Shown: positions 15,978 through 24,658 of the stretch, one piece after another | Numbering within the stretch: position 1 is the stretch's first letter | Layout: the number at the start of each line of letters is the position of its first letter | Assembly: GCF_003626635.1 (NCBI RefSeq) | Contig: NZ_RAZT01000021.1 | Span: 38,066 to 102,065 of the forward strand | Source: Micromonospora musae | GTDB lineage: Bacteria; Actinomycetota; Actinomycetes; Mycobacteriales; Micromonosporaceae | Reading direction: 5' to 3' | Length of the DNA: 64,000 bases | Program-made: the position numbers and the translations under genes | Notes under the pieces: model-generated | Database searches by the model: none | Told to the model about the DNA's origin: nothing | What the model saw: the letters and a program-made list of their open reading frames with translations, nothing else

Positions 15978-17357
15978 TCAGCAGATCTTGAAGCCGTCGC
16001 AGGCGATCTCGATCGGCACCGCGAGCCCGATCCCCTCGGCGTCCCGAGCCTTGGCGGTGGCGATCCCGACGACCTGCTTGCTGCCGTTGACGACCGGGCC
16101 ACCCGAGTTGCCGGGGTTGATCGGCGCGTCGAACTGGATGACCGGCCCCGAGCCGTCCCGGGCGTCGCGGAACGCGCTCACCACACCGGTGGTGACGCTG
16201 TCCTCGAGCCCGAGCGGGGCGCCGACCACGACGATCTGCTGGCCGGACTTCACCGCCTCCGACGCGGCGGTCAGGCCGGTGAACCGCCCGGTGGTGCGCA
16301 GGTGCGCGACGTCGTTGGTCTTGTCGACCTTCACGATGGTGGCCGGGAACCGCTGGTCGGTGCGCTCCAGGAAGACCTCCCGGTCGCCGGCCTCCCAGAC
16401 CGCCTCGACCACGTGGAAGTTGGTGAACAGGTTCGTCCCGCCACCGGCGGCCGGCTCGCCGATGGCGAACGCCGTACCGGTGAACTGCCCGGCACGGACC
16501 CGGAAGACGCTGGGCAGCACGGCGCCGGCCACCGCCTCCGGATTGAAGGTGGCCCCGGCCTGCTTCTCCAGCGCCTCCGCCCGCTGCTCCAGACCGTCGA
16601 GGCGGGCGCGGTCGTCGCCCTGAGCCTCGGCCAGCTGCCGCTCGGTGCCCGCGAGCCGGCCGGTGAGCCGGTCGATCTGGTACGCCTGGAAGCCGGCCAG
16701 CCCGGCCAGTGCCAGGACGACCAGCGCCGCGACCACGCTCGGCCAGCGCCGACGGCGCGGCCCGGTCGGGGGCGGCACCGGCTGGCCCGGGTACGCCCCG
16801 ACGCCGCCCGCCCACGTCGGCCCGGCGGGCGGCAGCGACCCGTTCGGCGCGTACGGGCCGGCGGCCCCGGAGGCGGGCGCTCCGGCCGGGCCGTAGTGCG
16901 TCGCTCCGACGGGATCCGCGGCGGCCGGCACGGCGGACGCCGGGGCACCGGGCTGCGCCGGAACGGGTCCGGCCGAGTGGAACGGACCGGCAGCCTGCGC
17001 CGGTCCGCCCGGCGGGAACGCAGCACCGGGCTGAGCCTGCGCGGGCCCGCCGGGCTGGAACGGCACGCCGGGCCGCGCCGGAACGGGTCCGGCGGGCGGG
17101 AACGGACCGGCGGGCTGCACGCCGGGCTGAGCCTGCGCCGGTGCGCCCGGCGGGAACGGCACGCCGGGCTGAGTCGGCACGGGTCCGCCGGGGTGCGGCG
17201 GCGCGGACGCAGCGGACCAGACGGGCGCGGCGGCGTGTGTCGGCTCGATTCTCGGCGGCAACGGTCCGGGGCGATTCGTGGTCGGGTTCCCGGTCACCTC
17301 GTCGGGGCCGTGCCCCGCCGCCGGATCGTGGCCGCCTGGACCGTAGCCCTCCGTCAT
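15978..17357 (-). CDS. Membrane-anchored trypsin-like serine protease (S1C/HtrA-like, no PDZ)
   Basis: A 459-residue protein with a long Pro/Ala/Gly-rich cytosolic tail (1 to about 205), a membrane helix (about 207-230, VVAALVVLALAGLAG), a short coiled coil and an external chymotrypsin-fold domain. The catalytic triad is intact: His in TNFHVVEA, Asp in TNDVAHL and Ser in PGNSGGP. A PDZ domain is absent, unlike classic HtrA. It ends in CDGFKIC, a likely disulfide. The ATG at 17355-17357 is preferred because a GGGGAGG site lies about 10 nt upstream; an ATG 9 bp further out would sit on top of that site. It is probably an envelope quality-control or signalling protease. Confidence 0.85.
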   Translation of the reverse strand: MTEGYGPGGHDPAAGHGPDEVTGNPTTNRPGPLPPRIEPTHAAAPVWSAASAPPHPGGPVPTQPGVPFPPGAPAQAQPGVQPAGPFPPAGPVPARPGVPFQPGGPAQAQPGAAFPPGGPAQAAGPFHSAGPVPAQPGAPASAVPAAADPVGATHYGPAGAPASGAAGPYAPNGSLPPAGPTWAGGVGAYPGQPVPPPTGPRRRRWPSVVAALVVLALAGLAGFQAYQIDRLTGRLAGTERQLAEAQGDDRARLDGLEQRAEALEKQAGATFNPEAVAGAVLPSVFRVRAGQFTGTAFAIGEPAAGGGTNLFTNFHVVEAVWEAGDREVFLERTDQRFPATIVKVDKTNDVAHLRTTGRFTGLTAASEAVKSGQQIVVVGAPLGLEDSVTTGVVSAFRDARDGSGPVIQFDAPINPGNSGGPVVNGSKQVVGIATAKARDAEGIGLAVPIEIACDGFKIC

Positions 17358-17549
17358 GATCGCCATGCCTCCCCGTTGACCCTGGTGCCGCCACCCGCGC
17401 CGTACTCCATCGACCCGCCCGGCGGCTCGATGGACCGTACCGGCGCGGTCGGGGTTTGTCTCCCCCGTTGTCCGTACTCGGACCGCCCTCCGGGCCATCC
17501 GACGGACGCACACGCCGACCGGCTGCACCCGCAGGTTCACGGCGCGCAC

Positions 17550-17555
17550 TAGGGT
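17550..17555 (+). promoter_or_regulatory. -10 box TAGGGT of rnd
   Basis: TAGGGT, 6-bp spacer, GTG start, no Shine-Dalgarno: a leaderless promoter. Confidence 0.5.
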
Positions 17556-17561
17556 TGTCAG

Positions 17562-18902
17562 GTGACCGACGAACCACCCCTGCGCCGTCGGGCCGCCGAG
17601 AGCCGTTCGGGCGACGCATCGCACGACCCGTCCTCAGCTCAGCCGGAGCCGGCGGACGCGGGGAACGAACCGACCGGCGACGGGCCCGAGCTGCTGACCT
17701 CTCCCCGTGAGGGCACCCCGCAACCGGTGGCCACCGCGGACGAGCTCGCCGAGGTCGTTGCCCGTTTCGCTGCGGGCAGCGGCCCGGTCGCCCTGGACGC
17801 CGAGCGCGCCTCGGGCTATCGCTACAGCCAGCGGGCGTACCTCGTCCAGCTGCGCCGCGCCGGCGCCGGCACCGCGCTGATCGATCCCCTGCCCCTCTCC
17901 GATCTGACCCCGCTCGACGAGGTGATCGGCGAGGCGGAGTGGGTGCTCCACGCGGCCAGCCAGGACCTGCCCTGCCTCGCCGAGGTGGGGTTGCGCCCGC
18001 GCCGGTTGTTCGACACGGAGCTGGCCGGTCGGCTGGCGGGATTCGAACGGGTCGGCCTGGCCGCGCTGACCGAGCAGCTGCTGGGGTTCAGCCTGGAGAA
18101 GCATCACTCGGCCGCCGACTGGTCGAACCGGCCGCTGCCCGACTCCTGGCTGACCTACGCGGCGCTCGACGTGGAGCTGCTCGTCGACCTGCGGGACGCG
18201 CTCGACGCGGAGCTGGCCCGGCAGGGCAAGTCGGAGTGGGCGGCCGAGGAGTTCGCGGCGCTGGTCCGCACCGGCGCCCGGCCGCCGCGGGTCCGCGCCG
18301 AGCCGTGGCGGCGTACCTCCGGCATCCACCGGGTGCGTGGGGCGCGGGCGCAGGCCCGGGTCCGTTCGATGTGGTACGCGAGGGACCAGATCGCCGCACG
18401 TCGGGACGCCGCGCCGGGGCGGGTACTGCCCGACTCGGCGATCATCGCGGCTGCCGAGCTGGATCCGAAGGACGAGCGGACCCTGCTCACCCTCCCCGGC
18501 TTCGGTGGCCGCTCGGTGCGCCGGCTGGCCCGGACCTGGCTGGCCGCGCTGGACGACGCGCGGAACCTGCCCGACGACGCGCTTCCGGTCGCCCCGGTGG
18601 TCGAGGGGCCGCCGCCACCGCACCGGTGGGCGGAGCGGGATCCGGTGGCCGCGGCTCGGCTGGTCCGGTGCCGGGAGGTGGTGCTGCGGATCTCCGGGGC
18701 TCACCAGCTGCCGGCCGAGAACCTGATCGCCCCGGATTCGATTCGCCGGCTGGCCTGGGTGCCGCCCGAGGAGATCACCGAGACGACGGTGGCCGAGACG
18801 CTGCGCGGCTTCGGCGCGCGCGAGTGGCAGATCGGCCTGCTCGCCGCCGACCTGACCGACGCCCTCACCGGCCCCGACGCCACCCTCACCGCGACCGAGT
18901 AG
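17562..18902 (+). CDS. rnd: Ribonuclease D
   Basis: A 3'-5' exoribonuclease involved in tRNA and other stable RNA maturation. DEDDy catalytic residues are visible: D79 and E81 in LDAERAS, D135 in ASQDL, and Y199/D203 in YAALD. An HRDC RNA-binding domain follows (about 290-375), then a second C-terminal HRDC-like part. The first 55 residues are Pro/Glu-rich and unconserved. The GTG start is placed by the TAGGGT box 6 bp upstream. Actinobacterial homologues lie in the same hemE-DUF3000-rnd-dxs neighbourhood; here a fatty-acid operon separates rnd from dxs. A palindromic repeat lies just behind the stop codon. Confidence 0.95.
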   Translation: MTDEPPLRRRAAESRSGDASHDPSSAQPEPADAGNEPTGDGPELLTSPREGTPQPVATADELAEVVARFAAGSGPVALDAERASGYRYSQRAYLVQLRRAGAGTALIDPLPLSDLTPLDEVIGEAEWVLHAASQDLPCLAEVGLRPRRLFDTELAGRLAGFERVGLAALTEQLLGFSLEKHHSAADWSNRPLPDSWLTYAALDVELLVDLRDALDAELARQGKSEWAAEEFAALVRTGARPPRVRAEPWRRTSGIHRVRGARAQARVRSMWYARDQIAARRDAAPGRVLPDSAIIAAAELDPKDERTLLTLPGFGGRSVRRLARTWLAALDDARNLPDDALPVAPVVEGPPPPHRWAERDPVAAARLVRCREVVLRISGAHQLPAENLIAPDSIRRLAWVPPEEITETTVAETLRGFGAREWQIGLLAADLTDALTGPDATLTATE

Positions 18903-18914
18903 GAACACCGACGC

Positions 18915-18975
18915 GTCGATCATGAGGTTGACGGGGAAGTTCGCGCCGACCTCCCCCGTCAACCTCATGATCGAC
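18915..18975. repeat. Interspersed palindromic repeat, copy 1
   Basis: Perfect 22-bp inverted arms (18915-18936 and 18954-18975) with core GATCATGAGGTTGACGGGG surround a 17-nt loop. It lies 12 bp after the rnd stop. Copies with the same geometry are at 41404-41458 and 54918-54977. It could form a terminator hairpin, but no T-tract follows; a dispersed palindromic element of the REP/MITE kind is the better description. Confidence 0.9.
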
Positions 18976-19134
18976 TGGAGGCGCTCGGGTGTGGGGTGCG
19001 CCACACGGGGGGCGGTGTCGGGCTTGGTTACTGACAAGTAGCATCCGAGGAACACGCCCGTGCCGGCGACCCTCGTTTCGGTCCGTGCCGCCGCTGGGCG
19101 GCGAGGCCGAATCACGGTCGAAAAGGAGGCTCCA

Positions 19135-20355
19135 GTGCCCCGTGAAGTTCGGGATGTCGTCTTCGTCGACGGCGTCCGCACCCCGTTCGGCAAGGCGGGT
19201 GGCATGTACGCCAACACCCGCGCCGACGATCTCGTGATCCGCTGCATCCGAGAACTCCTGCGCCGCAACCCGCAGCTGCCTCCGGAGCGGGTCGAGGAGG
19301 TCGCGATCGCCGCCACCACCCAGATCGGCGACCAGGGCCTCACCATCGGCCGGACCGCCGCCCTGCTCGCCGGTCTGCCCAAGACGGTCCCCGGCCTCGC
19401 CATCGACCGGATGTGCGCCGGCGCGATGACCGCGGTGACCACTGTGGCCGGCGGCATCGCGATGGGCGCGTACGACGTGGCCATCGCCGGCGGCGTCGAG
19501 CACATGGGACGCCACCCGATGGGCGAGGGCGTCGACCCGAACCCCCGGATCCTCGCGGAGAAGCTGGTCGACCCGTCCGCGCTGGTCATGGGCGCCACCG
19601 CGGAGAACCTGCACGACCGGCTGCCGCACATCGGCAAGGAGCGCGTCGACGCCTTCGCGCTCGCCTCGCAGCAGAAGACCGCCAAGGCGTACGCCAACGG
19701 CAAGCTCCAGGACGACCTGGTGACCGTCGCGGTGCGCGACCCGGAGACCGGCTGGGGCCTGGCCACCGTCGACGAGGCTCCCCGGGAGACGTCGATGGAG
19801 AAGCTCGCCACGCTCAAGACCCCGTTCCGCCCGCACGGCAAGGTGACCGCCGGCAACGCGGCCGGTCTGAACGACGGGGCGACCGCAAGCCTGATCGCCG
19901 CCGAGGAGACGGCCCGTGAGCTGGGTCTGCCGATCGCCATGCGGCTCGTGTCGTACGGCTTCGTCGGGGTGGAGCCCGAGGTGATGGGGTACGGCCCGAT
20001 CCCGTCGACCGAGAAGGCGCTGCGCATCGCGGGCCTGACCATCGACGACATCGGCCTCTTCGAGCTGAACGAGGCCTTCGCCGTACAGGTGCTCGCGTTC
20101 CTCGACCACTACGGCATCGCCGACGACGACCCCCGGGTCAACCAGTGGGGCGGCGCCATCGCCGTCGGCCACCCGCTCGCCTCCTCGGGTATCCGCCTGA
20201 TGACCCAGCTCGCCCGGCAGTTCGCCGAGCACCCCGAGGTCCGCTACGGCCTCACCGCGATGTGCGTCGGCATCGGCATGGGCGGCACGGTGATCTGGGA
20301 GAACCCGCACTGGACGGAGTCCGGCAAGCCGGCTCAGGGGGAGGGCAACAAGTGA
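19135..20355 (+). CDS. fadA: Acetyl-CoA C-acyltransferase (thiolase)
   Basis: Thiolase for the last step of fatty-acid beta-oxidation, cleaving 3-ketoacyl-CoA to acetyl-CoA and a shortened acyl-CoA. The 406-residue protein has the nucleophile C94 in DRMCAG, His346 in GHPLASSG and C377 in MCVGIG. The GTG at 19135 begins the conserved domain and has a strong AAGGAGG 6 nt upstream; the longer open frame before it is not conserved in character. It overlaps the next gene by 4 bp (GTGA), so it forms the two-subunit trifunctional unit with the 3-hydroxyacyl-CoA dehydrogenase/hydratase. The MCVGIGMGG ending is typical of degradative thiolases. Confidence 0.94.
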   Translation: MPREVRDVVFVDGVRTPFGKAGGMYANTRADDLVIRCIRELLRRNPQLPPERVEEVAIAATTQIGDQGLTIGRTAALLAGLPKTVPGLAIDRMCAGAMTAVTTVAGGIAMGAYDVAIAGGVEHMGRHPMGEGVDPNPRILAEKLVDPSALVMGATAENLHDRLPHIGKERVDAFALASQQKTAKAYANGKLQDDLVTVAVRDPETGWGLATVDEAPRETSMEKLATLKTPFRPHGKVTAGNAAGLNDGATASLIAAEETARELGLPIAMRLVSYGFVGVEPEVMGYGPIPSTEKALRIAGLTIDDIGLFELNEAFAVQVLAFLDHYGIADDDPRVNQWGGAIAVGHPLASSGIRLMTQLARQFAEHPEVRYGLTAMCVGIGMGGTVIWENPHWTESGKPAQGEGNK

Positions 20356-22421
20356 GCGCGCTCGCCGCACCGAACGAGGTCGTCACCCGGGCGCTGCTGC
20401 GGGAGGTGGCCGTACCGGGGCTGGACCGCCCGGCTGCCCTGATCACCCTCGACAACGGCTTCGACCACACCAAGCCGAACACGTTCGGCCCGGGCGGGCT
20501 GACCAGCCTGGACGAGGCGATCACCGCGGCGCTCGCCGCCGACCCGGCGTTTCTCGCGGTCACCGGCAAGCCGTACGTCTTCAGCGTCGGCGCGGACCTC
20601 ACCGGCCTGCCGCTGCTCGCCGACCGGGAGCAGGCCCTGGAGATCGGCCGGCTCGGCCACCGGGTCTTCGCCCGGCTCAAGGAGAGCAGCGTGCCCACGT
20701 TCGCGTTCGTCAACGGCGCGGCGATGGGCGGCGGCCTGGAGCTGGCGCTGCACTGCCACTACCGGACGCTCTCCGGCGGCGCGGCGGCGCTCGCCCTGCC
20801 CGAGGTCTCGCTCGGCCTGGTACCCGGCTGGGGCGGCACCCAGCTGCTGCCGAACCTGATCGGTATTCCGGCGGCGACCCAGGTGATCATCCAGAACCCG
20901 CTGATGCAGAACCGGATGCTGAAGCCGAAGCAGGCCGCGGAGATGGGCATCGCGGACGTCCTGCTGGAGCCGGCCGACTTCCTGGAGCGCTCGCTGGAGT
21001 GGGCCGCCGGGGTGGTTAACGGGCAGGTCAGCGTCGTCCGGCCCGAGGTGGACCGGGACATGTGGGCCGGGGTGCTCTACTTCGCCCGGCAGACCCTCGA
21101 CCAGCGGCTGCACAACGCGGTTCCCGCCGCGTACAAGGCGCTGGACCTGCTCGACACGGCGAAGGACGCCGACTTCGCCACCGGCACCGCCGCCGAGGAC
21201 GAGGCGCTGGCCGACCTCATCTTCTCCGAGGAGCTGCGCAGCGGCCTGTACGCGTTCGACCTGGTGCAGCGGCGGGCCAAGCGCCCGGCCGGCGCGCCGG
21301 ACAAGAGCCTGGCCCGTCCGGTCACGAAGGTCGGCATCGTCGGCGCCGGCCTGATGGCGAGCCAGCTCGCGCTGCTCTTCGCCCGCCGGCTGCAGGTGCC
21401 GGTGGTGATGACCGACCTCGACCAGGCCCGGGTCGACAAGGGCGTCGGCTACGTCCACACCCAGATCGAGCAGCAGGTCACCAAGGGCCGGATGGACAAG
21501 GGCACCGCCGCCAAGCTGTACGGCCTGGTCAGCGGCTCGGTCGACAAGAGCGTCTTCGCCGACGCGGACTTCGTGATCGAGGCGGTCTTCGAGGACCTGG
21601 CCGTCAAGAAGCAGGTCTGGGCCGAGCTCGAGAAGATCGTCAAGCCGGAGGCGGTGCTGGCGACGAACACCTCGTCGCTCTCGGTCACCGCGATGGCCGA
21701 GGAGCTGGAGCACCCGGAGCGGGTGGTCGGTTTCCACTTCTTCAATCCGGTCGCGGTGCTGCCGCTGCTGGAGATCGTCCGTGGCGGGCGCACCGACGAC
21801 GCCACGCTGGCCACCGCGTTCGCGGTCGGCAAGCAGCTGAGGAAGTCGTCGGTGCTGGTGAAGGACGCCCCGGCGTTCGTCGTCAATCGCCTGCTCACCC
21901 GCTTCCTCGGCACCGTCTTCGCCGCCGTGGACGCCGGCACCCCGCTGGACGTAGCGAACAGCGCGCTGGACCCGCTCGGCCTGCCGATGCGCCCCCTCGC
22001 CCTGCTCCAGCTGGTCGGCCCGGCGGTCGCGTACCACGTGGGCGGAACGCTGCACGCCGCGTTCCCGGAGCGGTTCGGGGTCAGCGAGAACCTGAGGCGG
22101 ATCGCCGACTCCGGCCAGCCGATCGTCGTCGACGACGAGGTGAACCCGGAGGTGGCGAAGCTGCTGGTGGTCGGCGACGCGCCGCTGACCGAGGAGCAGG
22201 TACGCCAGAACGCGCTGGACGCGCTGGCCCAGGAGATCCGGCAGATGCTCGACGAGGGCGTGGTGGCCGAGGCGCAGGACATCGACCTGTGCATGATCCT
22301 CGGTGCCGGCTGGCCGTTCCACCTGGGCGGCGTCACGCCGTACCTCGACCGGACCGGAACGTCCGAGCGGGTCACCGGCCGGCGCTTCCTGCCGCGTGGA
22401 GCAGCCGGCCTGCCCGCCTGA
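20352..22421 (+). CDS. fadB: 3-hydroxyacyl-CoA dehydrogenase / enoyl-CoA hydratase fusion
   Basis: A bifunctional beta-oxidation enzyme of 689 residues. The N-terminal crotonase domain holds the catalytic pair E130 (GGGLELAL) and E151 (LPEVSLGL); the C-terminal NAD-dependent dehydrogenase domain begins near residue 320 with VGIVGAGLMA and carries NTSSLS and the catalytic His in GFHFFNPV. The dinucleotide motif reads GAGLMAS where family members usually have GAGxMG, a mild variant. The GTG overlaps the thiolase stop (20352-20355), indicating translational coupling. Together the two genes encode hydration, dehydrogenation and thiolysis; acyl-CoA dehydrogenase and ligase must be elsewhere. Confidence 0.94.
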   Translation: MSALAAPNEVVTRALLREVAVPGLDRPAALITLDNGFDHTKPNTFGPGGLTSLDEAITAALAADPAFLAVTGKPYVFSVGADLTGLPLLADREQALEIGRLGHRVFARLKESSVPTFAFVNGAAMGGGLELALHCHYRTLSGGAAALALPEVSLGLVPGWGGTQLLPNLIGIPAATQVIIQNPLMQNRMLKPKQAAEMGIADVLLEPADFLERSLEWAAGVVNGQVSVVRPEVDRDMWAGVLYFARQTLDQRLHNAVPAAYKALDLLDTAKDADFATGTAAEDEALADLIFSEELRSGLYAFDLVQRRAKRPAGAPDKSLARPVTKVGIVGAGLMASQLALLFARRLQVPVVMTDLDQARVDKGVGYVHTQIEQQVTKGRMDKGTAAKLYGLVSGSVDKSVFADADFVIEAVFEDLAVKKQVWAELEKIVKPEAVLATNTSSLSVTAMAEELEHPERVVGFHFFNPVAVLPLLEIVRGGRTDDATLATAFAVGKQLRKSSVLVKDAPAFVVNRLLTRFLGTVFAAVDAGTPLDVANSALDPLGLPMRPLALLQLVGPAVAYHVGGTLHAAFPERFGVSENLRRIADSGQPIVVDDEVNPEVAKLLVVGDAPLTEEQVRQNALDALAQEIRQMLDEGVVAEAQDIDLCMILGAGWPFHLGGVTPYLDRTGTSERVTGRRFLPRGAAGLPA

Positions 22422-22438
22422 TCCCGCCGCTCCCCCCG

Positions 22439-22490
22439 CAGAGCGCGGTGGCCGTGACCGTCCGATCCGGACGCCGGCCACCGCGCTCTG
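22439..22490 (+). terminator. Hairpin terminator after the fadAB pair
   Basis: Perfect 16-bp arms (CAGAGCGCGGTGGCCG and its complement) enclose a 20-nt loop that itself holds a short GTCCG/CGGAC stem. The hairpin starts 18 bp after the dehydrogenase stop codon; no T-run follows. Confidence 0.6.
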
Positions 22491-22604
22491 TCGTATCGAG
22501 TGAGGGAACCATTGCGGCAGGTGACGGTCGGCCGTCCGGGGCAGCGACGGCGCGCGGGCGGTGGTTAACATCACCCGTCCGGCTCACTCACCTGGAGCTG
22601 CCCG

Positions 22605-23909
22605 ATGTCGTATCCGCCGGCCGATCCGTACCCGCCACCGCCGGGGCGCGATCCCTACCCGCCGCCGGGTCCGCGTTCCGCTCGGCGGCAGGGTGGCCGC
22701 CCCGGCGATCAGCCGGGTCACCCGAGTGGCCGCCCAGCTCAGCAGGCCGGCGGTCAGCCGGGACGGGGCGGCTACCCGGGCGGCCCGCAGCGCGGCGGTC
22801 ATCCGGAGACACCGCAGCGCGGCTACCCGCCGTCGCGGCCCGGCGAACAGTTCGCGGCACCGGGCGGCGGCTACCCGGAGAGTTACGCCGGCCCGCCGGC
22901 GGACGGTTACCGGCGGCAGCCGCAGCGGGCCCCCTACCCGGGCACTCCGCCGCCGGGCGACCGCCCGCCCCCGCGGCACGGCGACCACTCCGGACCGCCG
23001 GGCGGATACCCGGGCCGTCGCCCGGGCCCCCACACCGCCGACCACCCACCATCGGCCGGCTACCCAGAGCAGAGCGGCCACCCCCAGCAAAGCGGCCACC
23101 CCCAGCAGAGCGGCCACCCCCAGCAGAGCGGCCACCCCCAGCAGAGCGGCCACCCCCAGCAGAGCGGCCACCCCCAGCAGAGCGGCCACCCCCAGCAGAG
23201 CGGCTACCCGCAGCGGGGTGGTTACGCCGAGACGCAGGCGGGCCCGCACCCGTCGCAGCGCAGCGAACCCGTCGCGCCCCGGACCGGTCCCCCGCCCGGG
23301 GATCCGGAGCCCGCCGCGCCCGGGCCGAAGAAGTCCCGCCCCCGCAAGGGCCTCACCGTCGCCGCCGCGGTGCTGGTGTTCTGCCTCGGCGGCGGGGCCG
23401 CCACCTGGTTCGTCGTCAAGGACGACGCGGGCGGGAACGTCGAGGCGACCCGCACCCGGGTGATCGCGCCGGAGACGCTCGCCGGCCGACCCCGGATCGC
23501 CGACAAGGAGCTGCAGAGCGTCGCCGACCAGCTGGTCGCCGACATGAACAAACGGGCGCCGGACCAGATCACGGGCACCGTCGGTGCCTTCTACGGCGAC
23601 CCCGCGAAGCGGGAGCTGGCGATGATCGCGAGCGCGTCCGGGCTGATACCCGACCCGAAGCGGACGCTCGATGACGCGATCGCCGAGATCTCCCCGGAGC
23701 TCACCGTCACCGAGACGGCGCCGGTGGATCCCGGCCCCCTCGGCGGTGCGGCCCGCTGCGGCGACGGCAAGGTCGACACCACACCGCTGGGCGTCTGTTT
23801 CTGGGCCGACCGGGGCAGCGTCGGTGCGGTCGTGATCTATTTCAAGTCCGCCGAGCAGATCACGGCCGAGTTCGTCACGATGCGCGGCGAGATCGAGCAG
23901 CGCTCCTGA
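22605..23909 (+). CDS. Proline/glycine/glutamine-rich single-pass membrane protein (434 aa)
   Basis: The first 240 residues are low-complexity Pro/Gly/Gln-rich, with seven SGHPQQ hexapeptides in tandem (about 157-198) and an eighth degenerate copy. A basic patch (KKSRPRKG) precedes a membrane helix at about 247-270 (LTVAAAVLVFCLGGGAATW). The external domain of about 160 residues has two cysteines (ARCGDGK and GVCFWAD) and no recognised family. Orientation with a cytosolic low-complexity tail is inferred from the positive-inside rule. The architecture parallels the proline-rich protein and protease at 14.8-17.4 kb. The ATG has GGAG 8 nt upstream. Function unknown. Confidence 0.75.
   Translation: MSYPPADPYPPPPGRDPYPPPGPRSARRQGGRPGDQPGHPSGRPAQQAGGQPGRGGYPGGPQRGGHPETPQRGYPPSRPGEQFAAPGGGYPESYAGPPADGYRRQPQRAPYPGTPPPGDRPPPRHGDHSGPPGGYPGRRPGPHTADHPPSAGYPEQSGHPQQSGHPQQSGHPQQSGHPQQSGHPQQSGHPQQSGHPQQSGYPQRGGYAETQAGPHPSQRSEPVAPRTGPPPGDPEPAAPGPKKSRPRKGLTVAAAVLVFCLGGGAATWFVVKDDAGGNVEATRTRVIAPETLAGRPRIADKELQSVADQLVADMNKRAPDQITGTVGAFYGDPAKRELAMIASASGLIPDPKRTLDDAIAEISPELTVTETAPVDPGPLGGAARCGDGKVDTTPLGVCFWADRGSVGAVVIYFKSAEQITAEFVTMRGEIEQRS
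23073..23216. repeat. 18-bp tandem repeat array (7 copies plus one degenerate) in coding sequence
   Basis: Units of 18 bp start at 23073 and recur every 18 bp to 23198; an eighth, diverged unit ends at 23216. Each encodes SGHPQQ in frame. Near-identity of the DNA points to recent slippage expansion. Confidence 0.9.
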
Positions 23910-23917
23910 CCCGCCGA

Positions 23918-23957
23918 CCGGCTGGCCCCGACCACCGTGGTGGCCGGGGCCAGCCGG
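23918..23957. terminator. Hairpin after the repeat-rich membrane protein gene
   Basis: Arms CCGGCTGGCCCCG / CGGGGCCAGCCGG (13 bp, perfect) with a partly paired 14-nt loop, between convergent genes. Directly behind it the 19-bp unit CCGGATCAGGCCGGGCCCG repeats imperfectly to about 24023, giving a second GC-rich tandem tract. Confidence 0.5.
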
Positions 23958-24064
23958 ATCAGGGCAGGCCAGCCGGACCGGCCGGGCCCGCCGGATCAGG
24001 CCGGGCCCGCCGGATCAGGCCGGGACGAAGCCCGTGGTGCCCCGCGCCGACGACCGGGAGGGCG

Positions 24065-24481
24065 TCACGCCGGAATGGGCCCGGGCTCAGCCCCCGCAGC
24101 CGCCGAGGCGACGCGTTCGGCGGCGCTGCGCACCACGCAGAACTCGTTCTCCTCCGGGTCGGCGAGCAGCACCCAGCCGGAGCCGTCGGGCCGCCGGTGG
24201 TCGGCGACCTGGGTCGCGCCGAGGCCGAGCAGCCGCTCGACCTCCTCGTCCCGGGTCCGGTCGGCCGGCTCCAGGTCGAGGTGGAGGCGGTTCTTCACCA
24301 CCTTGCCCTCGGGTACGGCCAGGAAGAGCACCTCCGGGCCGCCGGGCGGCAGCAGCATGGCCTCCGGGTCGCCCGGGAAGTCGTCGGGCTGGCGGGGGCA
24401 GTCGAAGACCTGGGCCCAGAACCCGGCCAGGGCGTAGGTGTCGCGGCAGTCGATGCTGATGTTGTGGATCCGTGCGCTCAC
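24065..24481 (-). CDS. VOC / glyoxalase-like domain protein
   Basis: A 138-residue vicinal-oxygen-chelate fold protein. The first beta-alpha-beta unit (RIHNISIDCRDTYALAGFWAQVF) and the second (HLDLEPADRTRDEEVERLLGLGA, then GWVLLADPEENEFCVV) match the glyoxalase_6-like subfamily common in actinobacteria. Full glyoxalase I or dioxygenase metal ligands cannot be assigned with confidence, so the reaction is unknown. The GTG at 24479-24481 is chosen because it opens the domain and has AAGGAG 7 nt upstream; the longer frame is not domain-like. Confidence 0.85.
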   Translation of the reverse strand: MSARIHNISIDCRDTYALAGFWAQVFDCPRQPDDFPGDPEAMLLPPGGPEVLFLAVPEGKVVKNRLHLDLEPADRTRDEEVERLLGLGATQVADHRRPDGSGWVLLADPEENEFCVVRSAAERVASAAAGAEPGPIPA

Positions 24482-24658
24482 GGTCGCTCCTTCGAGCTGG
24501 ATGAACGCGCTCCGCGGTGCCGGAACAGTCAGCGGTGACCGGGGCGGGGCGCGGGACTGGTGATGGTGGACATCGAACGCACCCCCTCTCAACCGTCGGG
24601 CTGACGTCGACGACGACCTTTTCAGATCCGACGACGGCCGGCAACCCCCGACGGGCGG

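Noticed and set aside
23073..23216. Regular direct repeats that could suggest a CRISPR array
   Set aside because: The units abut with no unique spacers and encode an in-frame hexapeptide; it is a protein repeat.
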